Shown: piece after piece, positions 35,259 to 44,947 of the stretch | How the letters are laid out: each line of letters opens with the position of its first letter | Numbering within the stretch: position 1 is the stretch's first letter | Assembly (NCBI GenBank): GCA_029225085.1 | Contig: JAQXVU010000005.1 | Span: 1 to 64,000 of the forward strand | Origin: Eggerthellales bacterium | GTDB lineage: Bacteria > Actinomycetota > Coriobacteriia > Coriobacteriales > Eggerthellaceae | Direction: 5' to 3' | Length of the DNA stretch: 64,000 nt | Program-made: the position numbers and the translations under genes | The notes under the pieces: model-generated | Seen by the model: the letters and a program-made list of their open reading frames with translations, nothing else | Databases searched by the model: none | What the model was told of the DNA's origin: nothing

Positions 35259-36763
35259 TGCTGAGAGCCTTCTTTCTTATGTAGGGTCTGGGCCTGGGAC
35301 TGAGCGGCTTCTTCCTCCGTCATGTCCTCGGGAGTCCAGCGGGGCTTGGAATACACCTTTTCGAGGGTCTTGAACATCTCGGCACCCAGAATAGCCTCTA
35401 CCACGCCGGTGTCGGGCTTAAAGAGCTCACCGCGCTTCTTGCGCAGAGGACGAGGCTGAGCGTCCTTATCGGGGCGCTCTCCCTTGCCCACTGCTACCAG
35501 GGTAGGATGCATCTCGCCCACCGTGGCCCAGGCAACGCCCAGGTCTGGCTGGAAGCGAGAAGGCTTCTGATCCGCAGCGTTCTTGGCGCCAGGTGCGTTC
35601 TTGGCGTCAGGAGCGTTCTCACCAGCCTTCGCAGTTTCACCGGCCTTTGGGGTTTCAGCATCTGCAGATGCGGCCGAGGCATCGACTGAGGAAGCAGCCT
35701 GCTCCTCGTTGCGGGTCTCCTCGGAAAGGTCCTTCAGGGAGCGGGTTTGCTTAGGAGTGTCGTTATGGAAGGGTTTCACAGCGGCACCTTTCTTTCCGGA
35801 ATTGCCTCCCGAGACTGCATCATGCTCCTCGTAGGCAGCGACGATGGCCGCCACCAAGGAATGACGCACCACGTCGAAGTTGGTGAGCTCGCAGAAGGAG
35901 ATGTCATCGACATCTTCCAGAATATCCTGCACGGACTTCAGACCGCTGACTCCCTTAGGAAGGTCGAGCTGGGTGATGTCGCCGGTGATGACCATCTTCG
36001 AGCCGAAGCCCAAGCGAGTCAGGAACATCTTCATCTGCTCAGGGGTGGTGTTCTGCGCTTCGTCAAGGATGATGAAGCTATCGTTTAAGGTCCTGCCCCT
36101 CATGAAGGCCAATGGGGCGATCTCGATGACGCCGTTTTCCAGCAGGGCATTGGCCTTTTCCATATCCATCATGTCGAAAAGGGCGTCGTAGAGAGGACGA
36201 ATATAGGGATCGATCTTCTCCATGAGGGAGCCGGGCAAGAAGCCCAGGTTCTCCCCCGCCTCTACCACGGGGCGGGTAAGGACGATGCGGCCCACTTCCT
36301 TGCGCTTCAGAGCGGCAACGGCCATAGCCATGGCCAGATAGGTCTTACCGGTACCTGCAGGTCCCACACCGAAGGTGATGGTGCTAGAGCGCATAGCGTT
36401 CACATAGCGCTTCTGACCCACGGTCTTAGGGCGGATGGCCCTACCGCGATAAGTAAGGATGACGTCCTCGCGCAGAGAGGAGGAACCGTAGGTGCCGTTC
36501 TTAATGAGGCCCACAGCGTTGCGCACGGAGTCGAGGTCGACGGTCTGACCCTGCTGCACCACCTTGATCATGTCGCCGAACAGAGCAGTAAGAGCCTGAG
36601 TCTGCTCGTGGTCGCCGGCGAAGGTAATGGTATCGCCGCGTACGGTGATAAGGGCGTCGAAGGAATCCTCGATGAAGTGAACGATCTCGTTTCCGGGACC
36701 AACCAAGCTCACCGCATCGACATCCGGTGGCAAGGTCAGAGAATAGCGCGTCAAGGCCGTCAT
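35255..36763 (-). CDS. phoH: PhoH-like ATPase with C-terminal extension
   Basis: Cytosolic P-loop ATPase/RNA-associated protein. The core spans residues 1-330, with Walker A FGVGPAGTGKTY, Walker B FIILDEAQNTT, GDITQLDLP and RHSLVAAIVAAYEEHD. Most PhoH proteins end near residue 330-350. Here about 170 more residues follow: an Ala/Lys/Glu-rich linker and then a less biased block (RFQPDLGVAWATVGEMHPTL, KPDTGVVEAILGAEMFKTLE). It overlaps mtaB by four bases and ybeY by four. Confidence 0.92.
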   Translation of the reverse strand: MTALTRYSLTLPPDVDAVSLVGPGNEIVHFIEDSFDALITVRGDTITFAGDHEQTQALTALFGDMIKVVQQGQTVDLDSVRNAVGLIKNGTYGSSSLREDVILTYRGRAIRPKTVGQKRYVNAMRSSTITFGVGPAGTGKTYLAMAMAVAALKRKEVGRIVLTRPVVEAGENLGFLPGSLMEKIDPYIRPLYDALFDMMDMEKANALLENGVIEIAPLAFMRGRTLNDSFIILDEAQNTTPEQMKMFLTRLGFGSKMVITGDITQLDLPKGVSGLKSVQDILEDVDDISFCELTNFDVVRHSLVAAIVAAYEEHDAVSGGNSGKKGAAVKPFHNDTPKQTRSLKDLSEETRNEEQAASSVDASAASADAETPKAGETAKAGENAPDAKNAPGAKNAADQKPSRFQPDLGVAWATVGEMHPTLVAVGKGERPDKDAQPRPLRKKRGELFKPDTGVVEAILGAEMFKTLEKVYSKPRWTPEDMTEEEAAQSQAQTLHKKEGSQQ

Positions 36764-38022
36764 AGCAGGTACATTCCGTTCTCTACAGCTTCAGGGAGGC
36801 ACACGCTCACCAGTTGCCCGGGAGCGTATTTGCCAGATGGAAGCAATATACCATGATATGAGTCCGTCATGCCTTTGCCGTCAGCTTCCACCAGCACGAG
36901 CTCCTGAGTTCCCGCGCGGGATTCACGGTCGGAATCAGCCAGGGCGCGAGCCAGATCGGACAGGGCCCGAGAACGCTTTGCCGACACGTCGGAGGGCACC
37001 TGATCAGGTCGTTCGGCCGCTGGGGTCCCTTCGCGACGAGAGTAGCGGAACACGTGAATGCGCGAGAACGCGCAGTCCTTGGCCACCTGCAAAGTGTCAG
37101 CGAAGTCCTCGTCGGTCTCCCCAGGGAATCCCACGATGATGTCGGTGGAGAGGGACAGGGTGGGCATAGCAGAACGCAGCTTGGCCACCAGGTTCACATA
37201 GAAATCAGCCGAATAGCGGCGATCCATCTCGGAGAGAACCTTGGTGCTGCCAGATTGCAGGGGAAGATGCAGATGCCAGCAGATGCGACCGGGATTGGCG
37301 GCCATGAGGGCAATGAGCTTGTCCGTCACATCGAGGGGCTCCACCGACCCAAGACGAATGCGGAAGCCAGGATAACAGTTCAGCAGCGCCTGCATAAGGT
37401 CGGCGATATCGGCGCCCTCCCAATCGTAGGAAGCCAGGTTGATGCCGGAGAGCACCAGCTCCTTCACGCCAGCCTCGCCGTAGCGACGGGCTTCTTCCAC
37501 CACCTCGGGCAGAGGCACTGATACCGACTTGCCTCGGGCCACATGCACGATGCAGTAGGTGCAGGCGTTGTTGCAGCCGTCCTGCACCTTCAGGGTGACG
37601 CGGGTATTGTAGTCGGCGCCTACGCGAAGGGCTTCACCTGCGGCATCCGCACGAAGAGCTCTCGCAGCGCAGGCATCCTGATCATTGCCGCCCAACAGAT
37701 CGAGGGCCACCTGGGCAGCCTCGCCTTTGGCAACCACCCGCACCCTGTCGCTCATGGAGGTATACACCTCGGGGTCTATGGCCACCGCGCAGCCCATGAC
37801 GAACACCAGGGCATCGGGATAGGCCTTCAGCGCATGGCGCACCGTCTTGCGGGTCTTCTTGTCCGCCTCGGCCGTCACCGTGCAGGTGTTGATGAAGACC
37901 GCCTGCACAGAGGGGTCGTCAGCACGCAGGCAACCGGCTCCATCGAGCTTGGCGCCGATGGAGTCGATCTCGACCCTGTTAACCTTGCATCCTATGGTGA
38001 GGAGCGCGTAGGGGAATCCCAT
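36760..38022 (-). CDS. mtaB: tRNA (N6-L-threonylcarbamoyladenosine-C2) methylthiotransferase MtaB
   Basis: Radical SAM methylthiotransferase that makes ms2t6A37. The 420-aa product has the UPF0004 cysteines (LTIGCKVNRVEID, INTCTVTAEADKKTRKTVR, VMGCAV) and the radical SAM motif CNNACTYCIVHVARG. GCKVN and the CTVT motif mark the MtaB branch. It follows dnaJ by 6 bp and overlaps phoH as ATGA. Confidence 0.93.
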   Translation of the reverse strand: MGFPYALLTIGCKVNRVEIDSIGAKLDGAGCLRADDPSVQAVFINTCTVTAEADKKTRKTVRHALKAYPDALVFVMGCAVAIDPEVYTSMSDRVRVVAKGEAAQVALDLLGGNDQDACAARALRADAAGEALRVGADYNTRVTLKVQDGCNNACTYCIVHVARGKSVSVPLPEVVEEARRYGEAGVKELVLSGINLASYDWEGADIADLMQALLNCYPGFRIRLGSVEPLDVTDKLIALMAANPGRICWHLHLPLQSGSTKVLSEMDRRYSADFYVNLVAKLRSAMPTLSLSTDIIVGFPGETDEDFADTLQVAKDCAFSRIHVFRYSRREGTPAAERPDQVPSDVSAKRSRALSDLARALADSDRESRAGTQELVLVEADGKGMTDSYHGILLPSGKYAPGQLVSVCLPEAVENGMYLL

Positions 38023-38028
38023 AGAATC

Positions 38029-39159
38029 CTAGTTGAAGACGTCGCGGATCTTCTGCCAGCAGGATTCGGTGGGCTTCACGCTCTCGCCCATCTCCTTGGC
38101 CAGAGTCTCCATGGCGAAGCGCTGCTTGCGGTTCATCTTCTTAGGCACGGTAACGGCAACGTGCACCAGCAGATCGCCGCGGGAAGAGCCGCGAAGCTGG
38201 GGCATGCCCTTGCCCTTCACCCGTACCACCTGGTCATACTGGCAACCCTCAGGGATGACCACCTTTACGCGCTCATCAGGCATGATGCCATCGAGCTCGA
38301 TCTCGGCGCCAAGGGCAGCCTGGAAGATAGAGATGCTGATGCGTGCATGCAGGTCATCGCCGTCACGCTCAAAGAACTCGTGGGGATCGATGCGGCAGGT
38401 GACGATCAGGTCGCCAGCTGCAGCGCCGTTCATGCCGGCCTCGCCATAGCCGCGCAGACGCAGCTGCTGACCGTCGCGAATGCCAGCGGGAACTTCCACC
38501 GAGAGCTTCTGACGATCGGGGATGCGACCCTGACCCTCGCACTCGGGGCAAGGGGTATCGATGGTATGGCCGGTGCCGCCGCACTCGTCGCAGGTAACCA
38601 CGGACTGCATATTGCCCAAGAAGGTGCGCTGCACCGTGGTGATGCGACCAGTGCCGTTGCACTTAGAGCAGGTGACCTCCTGGCCGCCCTCGGCGCAACC
38701 GGTGCCGCCACACTCCTCGCAGGGAGCCAGCCTGTCGTAGACGATCTCCTTCTTAACGCCAGTAGCCACTTCCTGCAGAGTCAGGTGCAGACCGCGGCCC
38801 ATGTCGCGACCTTCCTTGCGAACCTGAGCGCCGCCGGAACGTCCGCCAGCACCGCCGAAGAAGGTAGAGAAGATGTCTTCCATACCGAAACCGCCGCCGA
38901 AGATGTCGTCGAAGTCGACATACTGAGCACCGCCGCCACCAGCACCGGGAATGGTGCCGAACCTGTCGTACTGAGCGCGCTTCTTGCTGTCGCTGAGCAC
39001 GTCGTAGGCCTCGTTCAGCTCCTTGAAGCGCTCCTCGGCGTCAGGGGCCTTGTTCACGTCAGGATGAAGCTCGCGTGCCTTGCTGCGGAACGCCTTCTTA
39101 ATCTCTGCATCGGTAGCGTCCTTGGACACACCGAGAATCTCGTACAGATCACTGCTCAT
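38029..39159 (-). CDS. dnaJ: Chaperone DnaJ
   Basis: Hsp40 co-chaperone of DnaK. The 376-aa product has an N-terminal J domain with HPD (about residues 5-68), a Gly-rich region, four CxxCxGxG zinc motifs ([32 protein letters not shown]) and the C-terminal substrate domains. It is co-transcribed with hrcA, so heat control by HrcA is expected. dnaK and grpE are not in the window. Confidence 0.97.
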   Translation of the reverse strand: MSSDLYEILGVSKDATDAEIKKAFRSKARELHPDVNKAPDAEERFKELNEAYDVLSDSKKRAQYDRFGTIPGAGGGGAQYVDFDDIFGGGFGMEDIFSTFFGGAGGRSGGAQVRKEGRDMGRGLHLTLQEVATGVKKEIVYDRLAPCEECGGTGCAEGGQEVTCSKCNGTGRITTVQRTFLGNMQSVVTCDECGGTGHTIDTPCPECEGQGRIPDRQKLSVEVPAGIRDGQQLRLRGYGEAGMNGAAAGDLIVTCRIDPHEFFERDGDDLHARISISIFQAALGAEIELDGIMPDERVKVVIPEGCQYDQVVRVKGKGMPQLRGSSRGDLLVHVAVTVPKKMNRKQRFAMETLAKEMGESVKPTESCWQKIRDVFN

Positions 39160-39219
39160 GCATGATGCCTTTCTTGCTTGCGGTATAACGAACGCCCAAT
39201 GGGCACTTTAGTAACGAAA

Positions 39220-40224
39220 TCACAGGTCGTTGAGCTGATGCTGAACCACCTGAATGGCGGAGATGACCCGACTATAGGGCATGCGGGTGGGGCCGATGAC
39301 GGCAATGACGCCAGCGCCCTCCCCTCTTCCGTACCGTGCGGCTACCACCGACACGTTGGAAAGGGACTCGTGGTCGTTCTCATGGCCGATGGAAACGGAC
39401 ACGCCGCCTTCCTGGGTGGTCTTCAGAGCGCCGACCACCACCGAGCCATCTTCCACCGCTTTAAGAACGGGGAGAATGTTCTCGGACTGGTTGAACTCGG
39501 GCTGAGAAACCAGAGAGGAAATGCCCAGCTTATGGGCATGGGCCGCCTCATTGTCCTTCAGGCAGCTGAAGAGTTCCTGCACCAGAACCTGGATGATGGG
39601 ATCTGCCAGGATGGCGTCCTTGGCGGACTCGAGCTGCACCCTCATTTCCTGGAAGTTCTTTCCCGCGAAGACCTGGTTCAGGAAGCCCTCGAAGGAGGAC
39701 AGCTCCTCGATGGTCACCTCGCGAGACAGCTCGATGGCGCGATTCATGACGCGAGCGCTCTCGGTGACGATGACCATGAGCACACGCGTTGGAGCCATAA
39801 GCACCAGGTTAATCTGCTTCAGGTGTAGGGAAAGAGCGGAAGGAGGGATAACCAGGGACAGGCAGTCGGTCATACGGGCCAGAACCTGGCTGGTGCGCTC
39901 CATGAGCTCGTCGAGCTCACGAGCACTCTCTCGCAGCTCTGAGACAAGGCGCGCGGAATCCGCATCGACGCGGGGAAGCCCGGAAGCCAGCAGATCATCG
40001 ACGAAGGTGCGATACCCGTAGTCTGTGGGAATGCGTCCCGCAGAGGTGTGGGGCTGCACGATGTAGCCATCCCCTTCAAGGACGGAGAGCTCGTTTCTGA
40101 TGGTTGCCGAGCTGACACCGAGGCCGTAATTCTTCATGAGGGTCTTCGATGCCACGGGCATGGCATTCTGCACGTATTCTTCGATAACCGCCTGCAAAAT
40201 GCGCTGTCTGCGCTCTGATAGCAC
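39220..40224 (-). CDS. hrcA: Heat-inducible transcription repressor HrcA
   Basis: Represses class I heat-shock genes at CIRCE operators. The 334-aa product from GTG at 40224 starts LSERRQRILQAVIEEYVQNA and contains the HTH segment VSSATIRNELSVLEGDGYIV followed by PHTSAGRIPTDYGYR. GGGAGGTGG lies 5 nt upstream of this GTG and decides the start over one at 40260. A CIRCE-like site lies upstream. Confidence 0.96.
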   Translation of the reverse strand: MLSERRQRILQAVIEEYVQNAMPVASKTLMKNYGLGVSSATIRNELSVLEGDGYIVQPHTSAGRIPTDYGYRTFVDDLLASGLPRVDADSARLVSELRESARELDELMERTSQVLARMTDCLSLVIPPSALSLHLKQINLVLMAPTRVLMVIVTESARVMNRAIELSREVTIEELSSFEGFLNQVFAGKNFQEMRVQLESAKDAILADPIIQVLVQELFSCLKDNEAAHAHKLGISSLVSQPEFNQSENILPVLKAVEDGSVVVGALKTTQEGGVSVSIGHENDHESLSNVSVVAARYGRGEGAGVIAVIGPTRMPYSRVISAIQVVQHQLNDL

Positions 40225-40266
40225 GAAAACCACCTCCCAACGCTGTCTGAAAACTAACAAGCCATT

Positions 40267-40293
40267 CTAGCAGTGTCAAACCAAGAGTGCTAA
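40267..40293 (-). promoter_or_regulatory. CIRCE-like operator before hrcA
   Basis: On the minus strand TTAGCACTC-N9-CACTGCTAG matches CIRCE (TTAGCACTC-N9-GAGTGCTAA). The first arm is perfect and the second has three mismatches. The 9-nt spacing is exact. It overlaps a possible promoter (TTAGCA, 18 nt, TAGAAT), so HrcA likely autoregulates hrcA-dnaJ. Confidence 0.8.
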
Positions 40294-40435
40294 TAAACCA
40301 TGAGAATATCTGTATACGGCACACGCAGGTCAGAAGCGCGCAAGGTTGCCCCTTTTCGAAACTCGTCGCAAGGGCCCCTCTTTACAGGAGGCACCACGCC
40401 GAAAACGCCCTGAAATGCCGCGACTCAGACGCCCC

Positions 40436-41548
40436 TTAGGGAGCCAGCTCGAAGATGCGGCCGAAGAGCACGTTACCGCAGAGCCAACCGCCCAGGGTGG
40501 GCTTATAGCGACCGTCCTCGTAGATGACCAGGTTGTCCCTGACCAGGGAATGCATAACGGGATAGATATCGGGCACTAAGGCGGCGAAACGCTTCACCTG
40601 CTCATCGGAAACGCCGCGGGTCATGCGCATGCCCAGCATCAGATCCTCGCAGAGGGTCTGCTTCAGGTCGAGCTCATCGGTGACCTGGCCATCCTGAATG
40701 CGAGTGCGGGTGGTAGGGGTCTGCGTCATGGTCACCGCCGAACGGCCCAGGCCCAAGTAGGGTTTGCCTGTCCAGTAGGCGATGTTGTGACGGCACTCAT
40801 AGCCGGGGACCGCATAGCTTGCCACCTCATAGCGCTTCAGACCCGCAGGCTCCAGGACACTGGCAGCCATCTGCATCATCATGGCCTGCTCGTCTTCAAC
40901 CACGTCGGGAATCTCCCCCGCCTCGATGGCGGCCTCTAGAGGCGTGCCTTCTTCAATGGCCAAGGGATAAATGCTCACATGCTTCACACCCATGTCTACC
41001 ACGCGCTGCAGATCAGCGCAGAAGCGCTCAGGGTCCTGACCAGGAATGCCGCACATCATGTCGACGCTGACGTTGTCGAAGCGCTGTAGCGCCGTCGCGA
41101 TGGCCTCTTCAGCACGGGCGGCATCATGGGCACGGCCCAGCAGGGACAGCACCCCATCGTCGAGGCTCTGCACGCCGATGCTGAGACGATTCACACCCAG
41201 AGCCCAAATGTCCTTGATGAGCTCGGGGGTAATGCTGTCCGGGTTCGATTCCATAGAGACCTCGAGCTCGGAGAAGCGATTCAGAGACAGGGAGAGCATG
41301 TACAGAATGCTGGAAAGGTGGGTGGAGCCCAGGTAGCTGGGGGTGCCACCGCCCAGATACACCGTCTCGATGTTGGCGAGCTTGCCCTCCTTAGCAGCGC
41401 GACGAATAGAGAGCACCAGGTCATCGACGTAGGCAGAGATGGCGGGGTTATCCTTCGCGACGGCGTCGGTGTCGAAGTCGCAATAGCGGCACCTGCTCTT
41501 GCAGAAAGGAATATGCAGGTACAGCGCTTTGTAGTCGGTCTCTAACAT
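40436..41548 (-). CDS. hemW: Radical SAM heme chaperone HemW
   Basis: Formerly annotated as oxygen-independent coproporphyrinogen III oxidase; HemW members insert heme into respiratory proteins. The 370-aa product has CxxxCxxC as CKSRCRYCDF, lacking the fourth Cys of true HemN, plus GGGTPSYL, MESNPDSIT and a C-terminal HemN_C domain. It usually sits beside lepA and hrcA, as here with dusB inserted between. Confidence 0.93.
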   Translation of the reverse strand: MLETDYKALYLHIPFCKSRCRYCDFDTDAVAKDNPAISAYVDDLVLSIRRAAKEGKLANIETVYLGGGTPSYLGSTHLSSILYMLSLSLNRFSELEVSMESNPDSITPELIKDIWALGVNRLSIGVQSLDDGVLSLLGRAHDAARAEEAIATALQRFDNVSVDMMCGIPGQDPERFCADLQRVVDMGVKHVSIYPLAIEEGTPLEAAIEAGEIPDVVEDEQAMMMQMAASVLEPAGLKRYEVASYAVPGYECRHNIAYWTGKPYLGLGRSAVTMTQTPTTRTRIQDGQVTDELDLKQTLCEDLMLGMRMTRGVSDEQVKRFAALVPDIYPVMHSLVRDNLVIYEDGRYKPTLGGWLCGNVLFGRIFELAP

Positions 41549-41602
41549 AGGTTCTCCTCACAGGCTGCGGACGTCAGCCAACACAGGCCCTCTCCGCGAT
41601 TT

Positions 41603-41678
41603 GCCAGGCAAACAGCTAGTACGCGTCTTCCTCGCGAGCTGCCAAGCAAACAGCTAGCACGCATCTTCCTCGCGAGCA
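41603..41678. repeat. 38-bp tandem duplication covering the dusB 3' end
   Basis: Two adjoining 38-bp units (41603-41640 and 41641-41678) differ at only four positions. The second contains the last dusB codons and stop; the first is a non-coding copy downstream. A partial third unit begins at 41679. Confidence 0.9.
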
Positions 41679-42637
41679 GCCAAGCTGGCATCGAGCTGGT
41701 CGAAGACGAAGGCGAAATCCTCATAGGTGGTACAGCTCGACAGCATCTTGCGCGCTGTGGCCGCACCAGGCATGCCGTGCAGGTAGTGCATGGCGTGGGT
41801 ACGCATCATGACGATGCGGTCGCCGTGCAGCTCCGACAGCAACCTGGCATGGCGCTTGGCCATGGCGAGGCGCTGGTGGAAGGTGGGCGGCTCGGGAAGA
41901 GGACGCCCCTCATGGGCAGCCAGGCATTCGGCGAATATCCAGGGGTTTCCCTGAGAGCCGCGGGCGATCATCACCGCGTCGCAACCGGTCTCTTCTAGAA
42001 GGGACAGATAGCTGGCAGCATCAACGACGTCGCCGTTGCCGATGACGGGGATGCTCACCGCCTGCTTCACCCGGGCGATGACTCCCCTATCCGAGGAACC
42101 ACGATACATCTGCTGGGCATAGCGACCATGTACGCAGATCATGGCGGCTCCGGATTCTTCCATAAGCTGAGCGAATTCTACCGCAGTCTCGTTGCCCTCC
42201 TCGTAGCCCCGACGGAACTTCACCGTCACGGGAACAGTGGCAGCCGAAGACACGGCACGCACCACCGCCGCGGCCTCATCGGGACGAGACATGAGGGAGG
42301 CGCCGTCGCCCTTGGTGACGATCTTGCGGGCGGGACAGCCCATGTTGATGTCTATGTAGGCAAGCTTGTCGCCGAGCATGTCCTCTACCGCCTGGGCCTG
42401 ACTGGCCATGGTCTCCGGCTCGTGGCCAAAGAGCTGCACGCCAACCTGGGTCTCTATCGGGGAGAGCTGCAGCAAATCGCGGGTCTTCTGACCGCCGTAG
42501 TACAGACCCTTGGCGCTGACCATCTCCGTGAAGGCAAGGCTGGCACCCTGCTCGACACAGAGTTGGCGATACACCTGGTCAGAGACGCCCGCCATAGGGG
42601 CGAGAATCAGAGGGTGGGTCTTCAGAAAATCGTACAT
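41654..42637 (-). CDS. dusB: tRNA-dihydrouridine synthase
   Basis: FMN-dependent reductase of uridines in tRNA. The 327-aa TIM-barrel protein has LAPMAGVSDQVYR near the start, the catalytic Cys region NMGCPARKIVTKGDG, VCVHGR-like MICVHGRYAQQ and IPVIGNGDV. It starts 5 bp after lepA. The last codons and stop lie within a tandem duplication. Confidence 0.94.
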   Translation of the reverse strand: MYDFLKTHPLILAPMAGVSDQVYRQLCVEQGASLAFTEMVSAKGLYYGGQKTRDLLQLSPIETQVGVQLFGHEPETMASQAQAVEDMLGDKLAYIDINMGCPARKIVTKGDGASLMSRPDEAAAVVRAVSSAATVPVTVKFRRGYEEGNETAVEFAQLMEESGAAMICVHGRYAQQMYRGSSDRGVIARVKQAVSIPVIGNGDVVDAASYLSLLEETGCDAVMIARGSQGNPWIFAECLAAHEGRPLPEPPTFHQRLAMAKRHARLLSELHGDRIVMMRTHAMHYLHGMPGAATARKMLSSCTTYEDFAFVFDQLDASLAAREEDAC

Positions 42638-42642
42638 AGCGG

Positions 42643-44451
42643 CTATTCGTCATCCACCTTCAGGATGGCCATGAACGCTTCCTGAGGAACTTCCACATTG
42701 CCGATGCTCTTCATGCGCTTCTTGCCCTCCTTCTGCTTTTCCAAAAGCTTGCGCTTACGGGAGATATCGCCGCCATAGCACTTGGCCAGAACGTCCTTCC
42801 TGCGGGCCTTCACCGTGGTGCGGGAAAGAATGCGGCTGCCGATGGCCGCCTGAATGGGCACCTCGAAGAGCTGCTGAGGGATGATCTCCTTCAGCTTCAC
42901 CGTCAGCACGCGACCGCGATCGTAGGCCTTGTCCTTGTGCACGATGAAGGACAGGGCGTCTACGGGCTTGCCAGCCAGCAGGATGTCGAGCTTCTCGAGC
43001 TCGCTGGTGCGGTAGTCCGCCAGCTCGTAGTCGAGGGTCGCGTAACCCTTGGTAGAGCTCTTCAGCTTGTCGAAGTAGTCCATGATCAGCTCGGAAAGGG
43101 GCATGTGCCACTTCAGCTCGACGGTGGTCTGGGACAGGTAGTTCATATTGTCGAAGATGCCGCGACGATTCACCGTGAGCTCCATGACGGCACCAACGTA
43201 ATCAGGAGGAACCAAGATGGTGACTCGCAGATAGGGCTCTTCGATGTGATCGATCTCAGAGGGATCGGGCATGTCCTGAGGGGACAGGAGCTTAATCACC
43301 TCGCCGTTCTTCTTGTACACGTGGTACTCCACCGAAGGGGCGGTAGCCAGCAGGGACAGACCGAACTCGCGCTCCAGGCGCTCCTTCACCACTTCCATAT
43401 GCAGAAGGCCCAGGAAGCCGGTACGGAAGCCGAATCCCAAAGCATGAGAGGTCTCAGGCTCGTACACCAAGGCGGGGTCGTTCAGCTTCAGCTTCTCGAG
43501 GGCGTCCTTCAGGGCCTCGTACTGATCGCCATCGATGGGGAACAAGCCGGTGAACACCATGGGCTTCACCTCGCGGTAGCCGGGCAGGACTTCCTTGCAG
43601 CCGCCCTGGCACAAGGTGACGGTGTCGCCGGTCTTCACCTGGCTGGGGTCCTTCAGGCCTGTGACCAGGTAGCCTACCTCACCGATGCCCATCTCCTTAA
43701 CAGGCACCTCCACAGGGGTGCGATAGCCGATCTCCTCTACCAGGGCATCGCAGCCCGTGGCCATCATGTGAATCTGATCGCCCTTCTTAATCTTGCCGTT
43801 CACCACGCGGATAAGTGCCACCACGCCACGGTAGGCATCGAAATAAGAGTCGAAGATCAGCGCCTGCAGCGGAGCATCAGGGTCACCAGTAGGCGCAGGG
43901 ATGTTGTAGACAACGGCCTCGAGCAGGTCATGAATGCCCTCACCGGTCTTTGCGCTGGCAAGCACCGCGTCATCGGCGGGAATGGCCAAGCTCTCCTCGA
44001 TATCGTTCTTGCAACGCTCAGGATCTGCGGCGGGAAGGTCGATCTTATTAATGAGAGGGACGATTTCCAGATCTGCATTCATGGCCATCATGGCGTTGGC
44101 AACCGTCTGGGCCTCGACGCTCTGGGTGGCGTCTACCACCAGCACCGCGCCCTCACATGCTGCCAAGCTGCGGGAGACCTCGTAGGTGAAGTCTACGTGA
44201 CCTGGGGTGTCAATAAGGTTGAACTGATACACCTGACCATCGTCTGCCTCGTAGTTAACGCGGACAGCCTGGCTCTTAATAGTGATACCACGCTCACGCT
44301 CGATATCCATAGAATCGAGGAGCTGGCTTTGCATGTCGCGCTTGGCGACGGTGCCGGTCATCTCGAGGATGCGGTCGGAAAGGGTGCTCTTTCCGTGATC
44401 GATATGGGCGATGATGCTGAAGTTCCTAATATAGGTTGGATCCTGGCTCAT
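42643..44451 (-). CDS. lepA: Elongation factor 4 (LepA)
   Basis: Ribosome-bound GTPase aiding translation/30S biogenesis under stress. The 602-aa product from the ATG at 44451 starts [20 protein letters not shown], with G1 [10 protein letters not shown]3 DTPGHVDF, G4 NKIDLP, and the LepA-specific C-terminal domain ending near [20 protein letters not shown]. An upstream extension to 44580 would run through a repeat array and is rejected. Confidence 0.97.
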   Translation of the reverse strand: MSQDPTYIRNFSIIAHIDHGKSTLSDRILEMTGTVAKRDMQSQLLDSMDIERERGITIKSQAVRVNYEADDGQVYQFNLIDTPGHVDFTYEVSRSLAACEGAVLVVDATQSVEAQTVANAMMAMNADLEIVPLINKIDLPAADPERCKNDIEESLAIPADDAVLASAKTGEGIHDLLEAVVYNIPAPTGDPDAPLQALIFDSYFDAYRGVVALIRVVNGKIKKGDQIHMMATGCDALVEEIGYRTPVEVPVKEMGIGEVGYLVTGLKDPSQVKTGDTVTLCQGGCKEVLPGYREVKPMVFTGLFPIDGDQYEALKDALEKLKLNDPALVYEPETSHALGFGFRTGFLGLLHMEVVKERLEREFGLSLLATAPSVEYHVYKKNGEVIKLLSPQDMPDPSEIDHIEEPYLRVTILVPPDYVGAVMELTVNRRGIFDNMNYLSQTTVELKWHMPLSELIMDYFDKLKSSTKGYATLDYELADYRTSELEKLDILLAGKPVDALSFIVHKDKAYDRGRVLTVKLKEIIPQQLFEVPIQAAIGSRILSRTTVKARRKDVLAKCYGGDISRKRKLLEKQKEGKKRMKSIGNVEVPQEAFMAILKVDDE

Positions 44452-44493
44452 AACGGCTTTCTGGTCAGTACGGTTTCTAAGGACGGGCCGAAG

Positions 44494-44620
44494 CCCGCAT
44501 AACTGCAGGCGAACCCGCATTTGCGCAAGGCTGCCCGCGTGACGGCAGGCGAACCTGCTAATGCGTATGCACACCCGCAATGCTACAAGATAGCCAGCGA
44601 AACTGAAGGCGACTTGTGCA
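44494..44620. repeat. 20-bp period degenerate tandem repeats upstream of lepA
   Basis: CCCGCAT-like heptamers occur exactly every 20 bp at 44494, 44514, 44534, 44554, 44574 and 44594. Alternate units are more alike (CATAACTGCAGGCGAA, CGTGACGGCAGGCGAA). The array fills much of the gap between the divergent lepA and rpsT. Confidence 0.75.
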
Positions 44621-44683
44621 TTTACGAATTGTAGCCCAATTAGAAGAATTCCCCCTTCATAACTGGGTGCAGTCTGTTAAAAT

Positions 44684-44947
44684 ATCTGCTCGTGTTCAAC
44701 AACGCGATTGCGCACAGGCGCACCTGCGGACGTGGCCGCATACGGGTTCGTGGTTGTTGGGTGACCAAAGGGTCCAAGGGGCAGAGAAATCCCGACTGCC
44801 TCAACAGCATACCATTGCTGTGTGTCGCAGGCATTGCTGCGCCTTACCTTTCGGCCACTCCTCATCCTCGGGCCGTATCCTCCACCGTTGAACATATGCA
44901 TTGTACTTTGGGGCCTAAGCCCCTCTCTCGCTATACGGAGGAAAGAA
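44684..44947 (+). other. Long rpsT leader region
   Basis: A possible promoter (TTCATA at 44656-44661, 16 nt, TAAAAT at 44678-44683) is followed by about 260 nt before the rpsT start. The stretch is GC-rich with several self-complementary segments. It contains no gene I can support and does not match a tRNA or the SRP RNA. A structured leader for ribosomal-protein autoregulation is possible. Confidence 0.5.

Noticed and set aside
44690-44850. Possible tRNA or SRP RNA in the rpsT leader (GGGTTCG and paired segments)
   Set aside because: No acceptor stem, anticodon arm or GGAAGGA SRP loop could be aligned.
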